DNA of 64,000 nt from Candidatus Binatia bacterium (GTDB taxonomy: Bacteria > Desulfobacterota > Binatia > UBA12015), in the NCBI GenBank assembly GCA_029248525.1, contig JAQWJE010000049.1, positions 1-64,000 on the forward strand, read 5' to 3'. Shown here piece after piece: positions 9,003 through 19,338 of the stretch (positions within the stretch are counted from its first letter, which is position 1; every line of letters starts with the position of its first letter). Position numbers and translations under genes: made by a program. The notes under the pieces were generated by a model. That model saw nothing but the letters and a program-made list of their open reading frames with translations. It was not told where the DNA came from and made no database searches.

Positions 9003-9127
9003 TGACTGGTATCGATTTTCTCGGATATGCGTACAGTGCGATCTGGGTCGCTTTTTTCTTCTACCTCGTTTCCCTCGGGCGCAAGGCCCATCGTCTCGAA
9101 GAGGAACTTCGAGATCTGAAGAAATGA
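9002..9127 (+). CDS. ccmD: small haem exporter subunit CcmD
   Basis: A 41-residue protein read directly from the bases. It begins MTGIDFLGYAYSAIW and has one membrane segment (about residues 9-25, with a FFFYL run) followed by a charged helix KAHRLEEELRDLKK. Size, topology and position right after ccmC, with an overlapping start, are those of CcmD, which helps release holo-CcmE from CcmABC. It is easy to miss because of its length. No ccmE, ccmF, ccmG or ccmH follows; the next gene is an efflux component 49 bases on. Confidence 0.85.
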   Translation: MTGIDFLGYAYSAIWVAFFFYLVSLGRKAHRLEEELRDLKK

Positions 9128-9176
9128 TCCCTGCGCCGGGGTGGAATCACGGCTTTAGCCAGGAGCCAAGCTGCGC

Positions 9177-10613
9177 ATGAAACATGCCCTGCTTTCCATT
9201 GTCGCAAGCTGCTTTCTAATCCTCGGCAATACTGGTTGTGGACCGACATCACGAGGACACGTCTCCCCGAACCTGCGTACCCCCTGGACTCCTCCCTCCG
9301 CAGCCGTTCTCGCTGCACCGCAGGAGGCTCCTGCCTATCCTCTGGAGGCAATTCCCGCCGACACGGCGCTCGACCTCGCGCAGATCATTGATATCGGACT
9401 CACCAACGACCCGGCGACCGCTCGGGCCTGGCTTACCGCCAAGCGAGCTGCCGCAAAGCGCATGGAAACCTTTGCGCTCTATCTGCCGGAAGGATCCCTC
9501 GATATTCGCGGCGGATGGATCGATATTGATGCCAATAAAACAGTTGAACTAAAACCAACTTACAGCATCGTGAATTGGGGACCGTCGACCTCGGTGGGGC
9601 TCCTCCTCTTTGACTTTTTTGGTCGCGAAGCATCGGTCGCCGCAGCGACACGAGCTCTCGATGCAGCCAACTTCAGTTTCAATCAGGAACTGCAGGACAC
9701 CGTCGCCCGGGTCAGTCGGCAATATTACGACCTATGGTCAGCAACCGAGTCGGCCACAGCTGCTGCTGCAAGCCTCGAGGATGCCGAGGCTTCGCTCGAA
9801 GCCACTGATGAGAAATTCGAGGCAGGCCTCGCTCCAGTGCAGGACGTTTATCGCTCCAGGGCCCGGCTGGAAGACGCGCGCTTTCAGCTCTCGGAAACGC
9901 GCACGCAGATCGAGGAAGCGCGCGCGAGCCTCGCGGCCAGCATCGGCCTCGAAGAAATAGGCGCACTGCAGATCCACCCGCCAAGTCTTCCGGAGGATCA
10001 GATCTTTCTACTCGAGACGGTAAACGAGGCCACCGCGCATGCACTCCGCGTCAAGCCATCCTTGCTGGCTTCCTACGCCGAATTCGCCGCCGCCGAAGAG
10101 ATAACCCGCGCAACCGAAAGCCTCCTCTTCCCGCAAATCGTGGCGGCGTATAATGCGGATTGGACCTGGGGCAAGTACACCAACAACCCCAGCCAGCAGC
10201 AAACTGCGTTTGCCGAGCTCCGTTGGAACGTCTTCGACCTCTTTCGAAATTACTATCAATTGGAAGAGTCGAAGATGGCAGCTCAGGAAGCCGCCGAAGC
10301 CGCACGTGCCGCCGAGCTCGAAACCGTATCGTCTGTCTGGTCCAGCTGGTACGCGTTCCGCTCCTCCATAGAGCAGGCGCGAGCGCGCGCCGCCGGGCTC
10401 TCAGCCGCCGACGAGACCTGGAAACTCACCAAGGCCAGCTACGATGCCGGCCTCAGCGATATTCTGGATCTGCTCACAGCTCAGTCCGACCTCGCGAGTG
10501 CTCGCGAGGAGAATATTCGAGCGCAGGCCAATGTCGCCACAGGCCTCATCGACCTCGCTCATGCCACCGGAACACTTTTCCCCGGTGAGCCGCTGCCGGA
10601 GACCAACAAATGA
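9177..10613 (+). CDS. TolC-like outer-membrane efflux lipoprotein
   Basis: A 478-residue outer-membrane channel subunit. The N-terminus is a lipoprotein signal with a cysteine after LILGNTG (Cys at about residue 21). Two homologous OEP repeats follow (about 70-250 and 270-460) with long Ala/Glu-rich helices such as DLWSATESATAAAASLEDAEASL and KLTKASYDAGLSDILDLL, typical of TolC/OprM. It forms a trimeric exit duct with the adaptor and RND pump encoded next. The stop overlaps the adaptor's ATG (ATGA, 10610-10613). Confidence 0.9.
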   Translation: MKHALLSIVASCFLILGNTGCGPTSRGHVSPNLRTPWTPPSAAVLAAPQEAPAYPLEAIPADTALDLAQIIDIGLTNDPATARAWLTAKRAAAKRMETFALYLPEGSLDIRGGWIDIDANKTVELKPTYSIVNWGPSTSVGLLLFDFFGREASVAAATRALDAANFSFNQELQDTVARVSRQYYDLWSATESATAAAASLEDAEASLEATDEKFEAGLAPVQDVYRSRARLEDARFQLSETRTQIEEARASLAASIGLEEIGALQIHPPSLPEDQIFLLETVNEATAHALRVKPSLLASYAEFAAAEEITRATESLLFPQIVAAYNADWTWGKYTNNPSQQQTAFAELRWNVFDLFRNYYQLEESKMAAQEAAEAARAAELETVSSVWSSWYAFRSSIEQARARAAGLSAADETWKLTKASYDAGLSDILDLLTAQSDLASAREENIRAQANVATGLIDLAHATGTLFPGEPLPETNK

Positions 10614-11734
10614 GAATCTTCCCTGCCCTTGCTCTGCTGATACTACTGATCTCTGCCTGCGGCGGCGATAGCCCACCTCAGGTCAAACCGGGAACTCCCG
10701 TGGAGGTCGCCACCAGTCGGACCGCTACCGTACCGCTCTACCTCGATGCCTTGGGGCGACTGGCTGCTTCCGACGCAGTCAATATTACGCCCCAGGTCAG
10801 TGGGCAGCTACTCAGCGCTCACTTCGAACAAGGCAGTCGCGTCGAAAAGGGGCAACTTCTCTTCCGAATTGATCCGCGCAAATATACAGCGAACCTGCAG
10901 GAAGCCGCGGGCAGGCTGGAACAAGCGGTGGCTGAGCTCACGGTCCGAGAGTTGGAGCTCGCGCGTAACGCCAATCTGGCCAAAAAAGATTTTGTATCCA
11001 AGCAACAATACGACCGCTTCGGCGCAGAGGTTGCCGAGGCAGAGGGAAGCGTCCTCAGCGCACAAGGTTCTCTCGCGACGGCAGAAATCAATCTCGCCTT
11101 CACCGAAGTTCGCGCACCAATCGCGGGTATTGCCGGCCTCTACCAAACTGATGTCGGAAATATCGTCACCATGGGAGGATCGGATACCCTCACCACAATC
11201 GAGTCACATGATCCGCTGTGGGTCGATATCGGCCTTCCGGGCTCAAGCATCGGCCGGCTCACGAAGCATCTTGCCAAGGCCGGAGGCCAATTGACGATCG
11301 AGGTGCGCGCGCTTGGAAGCAAGGCACCTCCGGCACCCGCCTTGCTCTCGATTGTCGATAATCGGGTTTCGGACAAAACCGGGACGGTCACCCTCCGGGC
11401 GACCCTCGATAACTCTGCAGGGAATTTCTGGCCGGGCCAACCCGTGCAAACCAGAACCCTGCTCCAGCAGGTCCCGGGAGCCATTCTGGTTCCCCAGTCC
11501 AGCGTGGGAGTTGGTCAGGCCGGCCCCTTTGTCTTTGTGGTCGAGGAAGACAAAAAAGTTCGGCAGCAATCTGTGACTCTGGGCCAGACACAAGGCAAGG
11601 ATATCGTCGTCCTCACGGGCCTGAAGGCAGGCGTCGAGGTGGTTACGACCGGACGCATTCTCCTGAGTGATCAAGCGGAAGTCCGAATCGAAACGGCACC
11701 GACACCGACCCCAGGGAAGAACAAGGCCTCGTGA
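10610..11734 (+). CDS. RND efflux periplasmic adaptor (MFP/HlyD family) lipoprotein
   Basis: A 374-residue membrane-fusion protein. The signal ends in a lipobox (LLISAC, Cys at about 17). The barrel-sandwich halves are seen in NITPQVSGQLLSAHFEQGSRVEKGQLLFRID and TEVRAPIAGIAGLYQTDVGNIV, with a coiled-coil hairpin of about 60 residues between them. The C-terminal beta-barrel holds LVPQSSVG and LKAGVEVVTTG. It bridges the RND pump and TolC-like channel. The GTG start of the pump gene overlaps its TGA (11731-11734). Confidence 0.92.
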   Translation: MRIFPALALLILLISACGGDSPPQVKPGTPVEVATSRTATVPLYLDALGRLAASDAVNITPQVSGQLLSAHFEQGSRVEKGQLLFRIDPRKYTANLQEAAGRLEQAVAELTVRELELARNANLAKKDFVSKQQYDRFGAEVAEAEGSVLSAQGSLATAEINLAFTEVRAPIAGIAGLYQTDVGNIVTMGGSDTLTTIESHDPLWVDIGLPGSSIGRLTKHLAKAGGQLTIEVRALGSKAPPAPALLSIVDNRVSDKTGTVTLRATLDNSAGNFWPGQPVQTRTLLQQVPGAILVPQSSVGVGQAGPFVFVVEEDKKVRQQSVTLGQTQGKDIVVLTGLKAGVEVVTTGRILLSDQAEVRIETAPTPTPGKNKAS

Positions 11735-14700
11735 ACCTATCCGAACCATTTATCCGCCGCCCCGTCACGACCGTTCTGGTGGCACTATCCGCAGTACTCT
11801 TCGGCATCTACGCGTACCTCACCTTGCCCGTGAGCGATATGCCCGATGTGGACTATCCGGTCTTTGTCGTCAACGCACAATTTCCGGGGGCCGAACCCTC
11901 CGTGATGGCCAACAACGTGGCTACCCCGCTCGAGCGTCAGATGATGGAGATTCAGGGCCTTGCTCAGCTCATCTCCAACAACACCTTCGGCAACACCCAA
12001 ATCGTTCTGGTCTTCGATCTCGACCGCGACAGTGCAGGGGCCGCTGCCGATATTGAAGGTGCGATCAGTCGCGCTCAGCCCCAACTCCCCCCGGACCTCC
12101 CGACGCCTCCCAGCTACCGAAAATATAACCCGAATGAATTGCCGATTTTTTATGCCGGCCTCGCCAGTACTACGCTCACCGAATCTCAACTCTATGACTA
12201 CGCCTACACACAGGTTGCACAACGACTGAACATCCTCCCCGGTGTCTCGAATGTCGTGGTCTACGGCTCGCCGCGAGCCGTGCGGATTCAGGTCGATCCC
12301 GAGAAGCTCTGGGCGTTGGGGATAGACATCACGGAAATTGCGGATGTCGTGCAACAGGGCTCCATGCTCACAGCCTCCGGAAAACTGCGCGGGCAGAAAG
12401 AAGCCTTTCTGCTTCTCCCCGAAACCCAACTGGAGACGGCAGAGGATTACGGAAATCTTGTCGTCGCAACGCAGAATGGCGAGGTGGTGCGGATCCGCGA
12501 TATTGCGGATGCCGTCGACGGGATCCAACAACAGTATTTCCATATGGACTTCTGGGCCGACGAAGGCCTGCCCGAAGGAGCCACATCCGCCGGGTTTGCC
12601 GCCGTCGTACTTGGCGTCAGCAAGGCCGACGGGGCGAACTCCGTAGAGGTCGTTTCCGAAGTACTGGGATTGCTGCCCTTGCTTCGCCAACTGCTCCCGG
12701 GGTCGATCGAAATCGTCCCGATCTACAACAAGGCTACCAGCATTGTTGCTTCAGTAGACGATGTGCAGACCACCCTGCTGATTGCGTTCCTGCTGGTAGT
12801 TCTCGTGATTTTCCTTTTTCTCGGTCGCTTTCGAGACACAATTATTCCAAGTGTCGCGCTGCCTCTTTCTTTTGTCGTCACGCTCATCGCAATGTCGCTG
12901 CTGGGATTCAGTCTTGATAACCTGTCGCTTCTTGCTCTGACTTTGGCCATCGGTTTTCTGGTCGACGATGCTGTTGTTTTTCTCGAGAACGCCGTGCGAC
13001 GAATGCAGCAATACGGCGAAACAGCCCCGGTAGCATCCGTCCGAGGTGCCAAGGAAATCAGTTTCACAATTCTTTCAATGACGCTGTCCCTTGCAGCAGT
13101 CTTCATCCCGCTCGTCTTCATGCCGGGCCTGATCGGTCGGATCTTTCGGGAATTTTCGATCACGATCATGATCGCAATCCTCGCCAGCGGCCTGATCTCT
13201 CTTACCGTGACGCCCATGATGTGCGCTCGCATGCTCGCGGCCCGCAATGAAGAGAACGAAACCAGGCTCGAGGCGTTCGCCAATCGGCTCGAGAAGCGCG
13301 TACTCGGCTTTTATGGGCGCACGCTGAACTGGTTCCTCGATTACAAACCGGTATCGGTTGCGATCTGGATCGCATGCATGGCCGGCACCATCATCCTGTT
13401 TCGCGCGCTACCCTCCGAATTCATGCCTGTTGGCGATAGTGGTTTTATCCAGGGCGTCTTTATCAGCAGCAGTAGTACCTCCCCCGAAGAAGTCCAGAAG
13501 CTTCAGGCCCAGGTCGATGGTGTTCTACGCGAGAACCCGGCTGTCTCCCGTGTGGTCACTGTCACCGGAATTCCGCAATACCTTTCCGAATCGCAAGGAA
13601 TGGTGATCGCATTCCTTCGCGACCTGGACGAGAAATACGAAGTCGACGGGGTGACGCGAACCCGCCCACCGATCGACGTGGTCAACGCCGAGCTGCTCGC
13701 GAAGATGGGGGACCTCCCGGGAGTCCAGACTCTGATACGCCCGCAGCCGGTCATGAATATTGGCGGCAGCTCGGGAGTCAGCACAAATCAGGGGCAATAT
13801 GCCTATCTGCTTTCCGGACTCGATGAGGAAAAACTCTTTGCGGTGTCAGAGCAACTTGTCGCCGCCATGAAGAAAGAAAAGGGGGCCCTTTTTGCCGATG
13901 TTTCGTCGAGCCTCTTCATGGATCTGCCCGAGCTGAACGTGGCGATCGATCGCGACTATGCGTCCACGCTAGGCGTTTCCGCGGGCGAATTCGCTCAGGT
14001 GATGTTTAACGCCTACTCGCAAAACTACTCCTACCTGATCAAGGATCCGAACGAACAATACCAAGTCATCGTCGAGATGGCCGACGACTTTCGCTCGGAA
14101 CCGCAAAACCTTGCCAACCTGTACTTCCAACCACCACCCTCTCTCATTGATTCAGGATCGCCTCAGGGCTCCTCCAACCTGCCGAACCTCATTCCGTTCG
14201 AGGCGATGGCGACGAGCAGCCTGACCGCCGGCCCGCTGAGCATTTCGCACTTCGGCGGCATCCCCTCGGTGACTCTCTATTTCGATACAGCGCCGGGCGT
14301 TCCCCTCGGGAATGCGACCGATTGGCTGGAGCAAAAAGCAGCCGAAATCATTCCGGGCGATATCACGCACGGGCTCACCGGAAGCGCACAGGAATTCGCT
14401 GCCGTTGGGGAAGAGCTCGTTCTCCTGCTTTTTGTCGCGATCTTCGTGATGTACGTGATTATGGGGATTCTTTACGAAAGCTATATCCACCCCCTGACTG
14501 TGCTGCTCTCCTTACCCACAGCGACAGTGGGCGGCCTTTTGACGCTCTGGATCTTCGGCTCATCGGTATCGTTCTACGTGTTTGTGGGCATGTTCATGCT
14601 GATCGGCATCGTAAAAAAGAACGGGATCATGATGGTCGACTTCGCAATCCAGAGGCAGGAAGCAGGTGCAGATGCCCGCACGGCCATCCACGAAGCATCC

Positions 14701-14991
14701 TTGAATCGCTTCCGGCCCATCTTGATGACAACGGTTGCGGCGATCATGGGCGCGATGCCGATCGCGCTTGGCCTCGGAGCAGACGCCTCCTCCAGGATCC
14801 CGCTCGGACTGACGGTCGTCGGCGGTCTGGTGCTCTCCCAGCTACTCACGCTCTACGTGACTCCGGTCACCTTCCTCCTGATGGAAGCCGTTCAAGTAGG
14901 CGTCCTCGACAAATCGGCATTTTTCTCGCGACGTGACGTTCTAGCCGAAGCTCAGGCCGCAGACGAGGCCGATCAGACCAGCCAGAGCTGA
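11731..14991 (+). CDS. RND multidrug efflux permease (HAE1/MdtBC-like)
   Basis: A 1086-residue inner-membrane proton-drug antiporter. It starts MNLSEPFIRRPVTTVLVAL, the standard beginning of HAE1 pumps. Twelve membrane segments flank two large periplasmic loops. The proton-relay Asp pair is in LALTLAIGFLVDDAVVFLEN (about residues 401-420), and the second half has GIVKKNGIMMVDFAIQRQ. Length is slightly more than the usual 1030-1050 owing to periplasmic loop inserts. GTG start overlapping the adaptor gene. Substrate unknown; MdtB/MuxB-type pumps export varied drugs, bile salts or metabolites. Confidence 0.94.
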   Translation: MNLSEPFIRRPVTTVLVALSAVLFGIYAYLTLPVSDMPDVDYPVFVVNAQFPGAEPSVMANNVATPLERQMMEIQGLAQLISNNTFGNTQIVLVFDLDRDSAGAAADIEGAISRAQPQLPPDLPTPPSYRKYNPNELPIFYAGLASTTLTESQLYDYAYTQVAQRLNILPGVSNVVVYGSPRAVRIQVDPEKLWALGIDITEIADVVQQGSMLTASGKLRGQKEAFLLLPETQLETAEDYGNLVVATQNGEVVRIRDIADAVDGIQQQYFHMDFWADEGLPEGATSAGFAAVVLGVSKADGANSVEVVSEVLGLLPLLRQLLPGSIEIVPIYNKATSIVASVDDVQTTLLIAFLLVVLVIFLFLGRFRDTIIPSVALPLSFVVTLIAMSLLGFSLDNLSLLALTLAIGFLVDDAVVFLENAVRRMQQYGETAPVASVRGAKEISFTILSMTLSLAAVFIPLVFMPGLIGRIFREFSITIMIAILASGLISLTVTPMMCARMLAARNEENETRLEAFANRLEKRVLGFYGRTLNWFLDYKPVSVAIWIACMAGTIILFRALPSEFMPVGDSGFIQGVFISSSSTSPEEVQKLQAQVDGVLRENPAVSRVVTVTGIPQYLSESQGMVIAFLRDLDEKYEVDGVTRTRPPIDVVNAELLAKMGDLPGVQTLIRPQPVMNIGGSSGVSTNQGQYAYLLSGLDEEKLFAVSEQLVAAMKKEKGALFADVSSSLFMDLPELNVAIDRDYASTLGVSAGEFAQVMFNAYSQNYSYLIKDPNEQYQVIVEMADDFRSEPQNLANLYFQPPPSLIDSGSPQGSSNLPNLIPFEAMATSSLTAGPLSISHFGGIPSVTLYFDTAPGVPLGNATDWLEQKAAEIIPGDITHGLTGSAQEFAAVGEELVLLLFVAIFVMYVIMGILYESYIHPLTVLLSLPTATVGGLLTLWIFGSSVSFYVFVGMFMLIGIVKKNGIMMVDFAIQRQEAGADARTAIHEASLNRFRPILMTTVAAIMGAMPIALGLGADASSRIPLGLTVVGGLVLSQLLTLYVTPVTFLLMEAVQVGVLDKSAFFSRRDVLAEAQAADEADQTSQS

Positions 14992-14999
14992 CGCGCCAT

Positions 15000-16820
15000 T
15001 CAGCTGAGTTCGAGTCCCTCGAGGCTCCCCTCATCGCGCCAGGCCTGCAACAATTCGAAGAACTTCACCGATCCAGCGCCATAGGGGCCATTCTGACCGC
15101 TGCGCTCCCCGGGCTTGCCCTCGTTATTATAATAGCCCGGGGTGCATTCCTCGAGGAACTTCTGGCCGTCCCGAGCAAGACTGATGATGGTTTCGACCCA
15201 TGCATCTTCCGCTTCTCGCGTCGTCTCGACGCGCGTCACCTCATTGGCCAGAGCATGGTTCACGATATAGGCGAGGTGCTTGGCCTGCTCGGCCAGAGCG
15301 TGCGGGAAGTTGACAGTGAACGCCGACTGCGTGTTCGAGAGAATAAAACAATTGGGGAAATCGCGGCTATGCATTCCATGCAATGTGCGAACTCCCTGCT
15401 CCCATTTGTCGGACAGGCTCAGACCATCGCGGCCATGCAGCTCGTAGCCCGAGCGCCGCACGTAGGAAGTACCCACCTCAAATCCGGTGGCGTAAATCAG
15501 ACAATCTATCTCGTAAGAGACACCATCTACGACCACCGCGTTCTCGGTAATCCGCTCGACCCCCTTGCCTGCCGTATCCACGAGACTAACTGAAGGCCGG
15601 TTGAAGGTCGCCAGATAATCATCATGGAAACAGGGCCGCTTGCAGAACTGGCGATACCACGGCTTCAATGCCTCGGCGGTCGACTCGTCCTCGACAATCT
15701 CGTTCACTCGGTCACGGATTTGTTCCATTTTCTGGAAATCCGCGAGTTCCATTTTCTTCGCAATACCCGCCGGTGAAAGGTCTGCATTCTCCTCGTTTTG
15801 GACCATCACGAGAAGCTTGCGAATGATATCCGTCCAACCGTCCTTGACCAGATCTTCCGGTTGCCAGCCTCCGGATACGAGAATGTTGAAGTTATCCATC
15901 CGCGCTTGCTGCCAGCCGGGTTCCAGCGACTCCGACCAGGAAGAATCTGTCGGTCGATTATCGCGAATATCCACTGACGAGGGCGTGCGTTGGAAAACGA
16001 AGAGTTCCTTGGCTGCGGCTCCGACATGCGGAACGCATTGGATCGCAGTCGCGCCGGTGCCGATGATCCCGACCCGCTTGTCCGCCAGCTTGGTCAGATT
16101 GCCCGTGGAGTCCCCGCCGGTGTACGCGTAATCCCAACGACTGGTGTGAAAAGTATGTCCCTTGAATGAAGAGACACCGGGGATGCCCGGCAGTTTGGGT
16201 CGGTGCAAGGGGCCGTTTGCCATGCAGACGAAACGAGCACGCATGCGATCGCCACGGTTGGTCGAAACAATCCAACGGTTGGTCTCCTCGTCCCAATCCA
16301 TGGCTGTGACTTCCGTCTGGAAGCACGCGTTTCGATAGAGGTCATATTTCTCGGCAATCGCGCGACTGTGGCGCAAAATTTCCGGAGCGTGAGCGTACTT
16401 CTCCTTCGGTACGTAGCCGACTTCCTCGAGCAATGGCAGATAAACGTAGGATTCGACATCACAGGCCGCACCCGGGTAGCGATTCCAATACCAGGTACCG
16501 CCGACATCGCCGCCTTTCTCGATCAGGCGCAAATCTTCGACGCCCGCCTGCCGTAAATGCGCCGCCGTCAATAACCCTCCGAAGCCACCGCCAACAATGA
16601 TGACATCCACTTCATCGGAGAGCGGCGCGCGTGTATCGGCTCCGTCGATATAGGGATCTTCGACATAGGACGAAAACTCACCACTTACGTCCACATATTG
16701 TTCATTCCCGTCGGTGCGAATCCGCTTGTCGCGCTCCTGCCGATATTTTTCGCGCAAAGCCTCGGGATTGAAGCCGAGATCCTCGGCTGAGCTATTTTCC
16801 GTGTTTTCTGTCGATGCCAT
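15000..16820 (-). CDS. flavin-containing monooxygenase, Baeyer-Villiger type
   Basis: A 606-residue FAD/NADPH enzyme. The FAD Rossmann motif GGGFGG is at about residues 77-82, preceded by VDVIIV. The Baeyer-Villiger fingerprint (F-x-G-x3-H-x3-W) appears as [13 protein letters not shown] near residue 219, with Asp where Pro is usual. The NADPH motif [12 protein letters not shown] follows. Length fits phenylacetone/cyclohexanone monooxygenase relatives with an N-terminal extension of about 65 residues. It would insert oxygen into ketones or oxidise heteroatoms. ATG with AAGGAC upstream. It converges on the RND operon with 8 bases between. Confidence 0.88.
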   Translation of the reverse strand: MASTENTENSSAEDLGFNPEALREKYRQERDKRIRTDGNEQYVDVSGEFSSYVEDPYIDGADTRAPLSDEVDVIIVGGGFGGLLTAAHLRQAGVEDLRLIEKGGDVGGTWYWNRYPGAACDVESYVYLPLLEEVGYVPKEKYAHAPEILRHSRAIAEKYDLYRNACFQTEVTAMDWDEETNRWIVSTNRGDRMRARFVCMANGPLHRPKLPGIPGVSSFKGHTFHTSRWDYAYTGGDSTGNLTKLADKRVGIIGTGATAIQCVPHVGAAAKELFVFQRTPSSVDIRDNRPTDSSWSESLEPGWQQARMDNFNILVSGGWQPEDLVKDGWTDIIRKLLVMVQNEENADLSPAGIAKKMELADFQKMEQIRDRVNEIVEDESTAEALKPWYRQFCKRPCFHDDYLATFNRPSVSLVDTAGKGVERITENAVVVDGVSYEIDCLIYATGFEVGTSYVRRSGYELHGRDGLSLSDKWEQGVRTLHGMHSRDFPNCFILSNTQSAFTVNFPHALAEQAKHLAYIVNHALANEVTRVETTREAEDAWVETIISLARDGQKFLEECTPGYYNNEGKPGERSGQNGPYGAGSVKFFELLQAWRDEGSLEGLELS

Positions 16821-17045
16821 TCAAAAGTCCTTCTTTCGTCCCTCGTACCATGCCTCACTACGACGGCGATCGCACGAAGATTCCGCAGCAACGGCGAATC
16901 CGGGCTCCCACCCGGTCCGCTGAGCTTCCTACCCGCACTTCTCCTGATCCATACGATCCAGAATTTCCGGCCGAGAGGGAGCTTCTTGCCCCTGGCCGTG
17001 CGCAGCCGTTGGCACTCTCGCACGGGGTCTGAAAAGCTGTGCCTG
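16821..17045. other. divergent intergenic region
   Basis: These 225 bases separate the divergent monooxygenase and osmoprotectant-transporter genes and must hold both promoters. I do not see a clear -35/-10 pair on either strand, nor a palindromic operator. A short in-frame extension of the ATPase gene back to a TTG at 16986 has no family support. Confidence 0.4.
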
Positions 17046-17804
17046 TTGATTGAACTAAAGAATATTACCAAGGTTTATGACGGCAAAAAAGTAGTCGATG
17101 AACTGGATCTGACCGTCCGGGAAGGCGAGCTGCTCGTTCTGCTCGGGAGTTCCGGGTGCGGAAAAACGACGACTCTCAAGATGATCAACCGCCTCATCGA
17201 ACCAACCAGCGGCACGATCCGGATCGACGGCGAGGACCATCGCCGCCGTGAAGCGTACGAGGTACGCCGCAGCATTGGCTACGTTTTCCAGCGAATCGGT
17301 CTTTTCCCCCATATGACGCTGGCCGAGAATATCGCGATCACGCCGCAGCTTCTTGGCTGGGGCGATTCGAAGATTCGCTCCCGAGTCGACGAACTTCTCG
17401 AGTTGGTAGAACTCGACCCGGAGCGTTTGCGCGATCGTCTCCCCGAAGAGATCTCCGGCGGGCAACAACAACGCGTGGGGGTCGCCCGAGCGCTCGCAGC
17501 TTCCCCGCGATTGATGCTGCTCGATGAACCCTTCGGCGCGCTGGACCCAATGACCCGCGATCGCATGCAGACGTCCTTTCGCTCGATTCACCGCCAACTG
17601 AATCTCACCGCCATCTTCGTCACCCACGATATGACCGAAGCACTTCTTCTCGGAGATCGGATTGCCGTGATGAAGGAAGGTGCTCTCATCCAGATCGGGA
17701 CGCCGACCGAACTCATCCAGAATCCAGCCAGCGACACCGTCCGAGAGTTGATGGATACCCCGCGTCGGCAAGCCGACGCCGTCGAGGCCCTGCTCGGCAG
17801 GTAG
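17046..17804 (+). CDS. osmoprotectant/glycine betaine ABC transporter ATP-binding protein (OpuCA/ProV type)
   Basis: A 252-residue ABC ATPase. With the TTG at 17046 as start the protein begins MIELKNITKVYDGKKVVDEL, as OpuCA proteins do. Walker A is GSSGCGKTTTLKMINRL, the Q-loop is in YVFQRIGLFPHMT, the signature is ISGGQQQRVGVARAL, and Walker B is LMLLDEPFGALDP. The KMINRL sequence and RDRM after Walker B are typical of the quaternary-amine subfamily. It has no C-terminal CBS domains, unlike ProV and full-length OpuCA. It powers uptake through the fused permease/binding protein encoded 5 bases downstream. Confidence 0.88.
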   Translation: MIELKNITKVYDGKKVVDELDLTVREGELLVLLGSSGCGKTTTLKMINRLIEPTSGTIRIDGEDHRRREAYEVRRSIGYVFQRIGLFPHMTLAENIAITPQLLGWGDSKIRSRVDELLELVELDPERLRDRLPEEISGGQQQRVGVARALAASPRLMLLDEPFGALDPMTRDRMQTSFRSIHRQLNLTAIFVTHDMTEALLLGDRIAVMKEGALIQIGTPTELIQNPASDTVRELMDTPRRQADAVEALLGR

Positions 17805-17808
17805 GCGC

Positions 17809-19338
17809 ATGGAGCATCTACTCGAACTCCTCCCCGACTATCTGACCGGGCACCTCCAGCTAACGCTACTGGCACTGCTCGCGGCCACCCTGATCAGTAT
17901 TCCGCTGGGCATCGCAGCCAGCAGAGCGGCGCGCGTACAATCGATCGTTCTGGGTTTTGCCGGAGTCGTGCAGACAATTCCCAGTCTGGCACTACTTGCG
18001 GCGATGGTGCCGCTGCTCGCGATGCTGAACTTGCCCAGCATCGGGTTTCTGCCGGCCATCATCGGTTTGACCCTCTATGGACTCTTGCCGATTCTTCGAA
18101 ATACCGTGACTGGCCTGCAGGAAGTAGACCCCGCATACAAAGAGGCTGCACGAGGTGTCGGAATGACGACCTGGCAGCAACTGCGGCTCGTCGACTTGCC
18201 GCTGGCCATGCCCGTGATCGTCGGCGGCGTACGCACAGCCACCGTCTGGACGGTCGGGATCGCAACGCTCTCCACTCCCGTGGGAGCTACCAGCTTGGGA
18301 AACTATATTTTTGGAGGCTTGCAGACACGCGATTTTGCGTCCGTCCTGCTCGGCTCGGTTGCCGCCGCATGCTTGGCCCTGGTGCTGGATGGTCTGGTGA
18401 GCAGCCTCGAGAAAAGTATACGCACGGGAAATCGACGTCGACGCTGGGCGACGCTGGCGATGATGGCCGCGCTCTATATCTTTGCGATCGGCAGCCTTGT
18501 TCTTCCCTGGATTCGCGGCGGTGAGCGCCCCATCACTCTGGCCGCGAAGCCGTTCACCGAGCAATATATCCTCGCGGGCATCCTTGCCGAACAAATCCAT
18601 ACGGAAACCGGGCTCGCGACCGACACGCTCGAGTCTATCGGATCGACCGTGGCATACGAGGCGCTGCTGGACGGCAGTATCGATGTCTACGTCGATTACT
18701 CGGGCACCCTGTGGCTCGGCCTGCTCAAGCGCAAAGATGCTCCAAGGTCTCGCGAGGAAGCCCTCGAGGCTATCGAGGCCTACCTCGCCACCAAGACGAA
18801 CGCAGTCTATGTGGGAGCGATCGGGTTCCAGAACAACTATGCCCTCGCCATGCGAAGCAAAGAGGCAAAGCGTCTTGGCGTGAAAACAATCAGCGACCTT
18901 GTCCCCTATGCTCCGCAGCTCAAGCTGGGAGGCGACCTTGAATTCTTCTCGAGGGCGGAGTGGCCCTCCCTGAAAGAAACCTACGGGATTCGCTTCGCTC
19001 AGACCCGACCGATGGATCCCTCTCTCATGTATCAGGCCGTTGCACACGGCGGCGTCGACCTGATCACGGCCTATACGACCGACGGCCGTATCTCGGCGCT
19101 GGACCTGACCGTTCTGACAGACGATCGCCATGCTATCCCACCCTACGACGCCATCATTCTTGCGAGCGCTCGGGTGGCGCGAGAACACCCCGAGGTCCTC
19201 CGTGCCCTGCGCCCCTTGATTGGTGCGATTGATGCCGATGAAATGCGTGCGATGAATTTCGAAGTCGACGAGGGACAGAAGCAACCGCGAGCCGTTGCCG
19301 CCGCCTTCCGTAAAAATTCCCTGCCTCCGACCCCATGA
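17809..19338 (+). CDS. osmoprotectant ABC permease fused to substrate-binding protein
   Basis: A 509-residue fusion. Residues 1-215 form the permease, with about five membrane segments and the EAA-type loop YKEAARGVGMTTWQQL. One more membrane helix (about 205-230) leads to the binding domain (about 235-500), which begins PITLAAKPFTEQYILAGILAEQI and contains DVYVDYSGTLW and GVDLITAYTTDGRI, features of OpuCC/ProX-type quaternary-ammonium binding proteins. Such permease-binder fusions are known in this transporter class. The binder is thus tethered to the membrane. Its stop overlaps the nth ATG (ATGA, 19335-19338). Confidence 0.9.
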   Translation: MEHLLELLPDYLTGHLQLTLLALLAATLISIPLGIAASRAARVQSIVLGFAGVVQTIPSLALLAAMVPLLAMLNLPSIGFLPAIIGLTLYGLLPILRNTVTGLQEVDPAYKEAARGVGMTTWQQLRLVDLPLAMPVIVGGVRTATVWTVGIATLSTPVGATSLGNYIFGGLQTRDFASVLLGSVAAACLALVLDGLVSSLEKSIRTGNRRRRWATLAMMAALYIFAIGSLVLPWIRGGERPITLAAKPFTEQYILAGILAEQIHTETGLATDTLESIGSTVAYEALLDGSIDVYVDYSGTLWLGLLKRKDAPRSREEALEAIEAYLATKTNAVYVGAIGFQNNYALAMRSKEAKRLGVKTISDLVPYAPQLKLGGDLEFFSRAEWPSLKETYGIRFAQTRPMDPSLMYQAVAHGGVDLITAYTTDGRISALDLTVLTDDRHAIPPYDAIILASARVAREHPEVLRALRPLIGAIDADEMRAMNFEVDEGQKQPRAVAAAFRKNSLPPTP

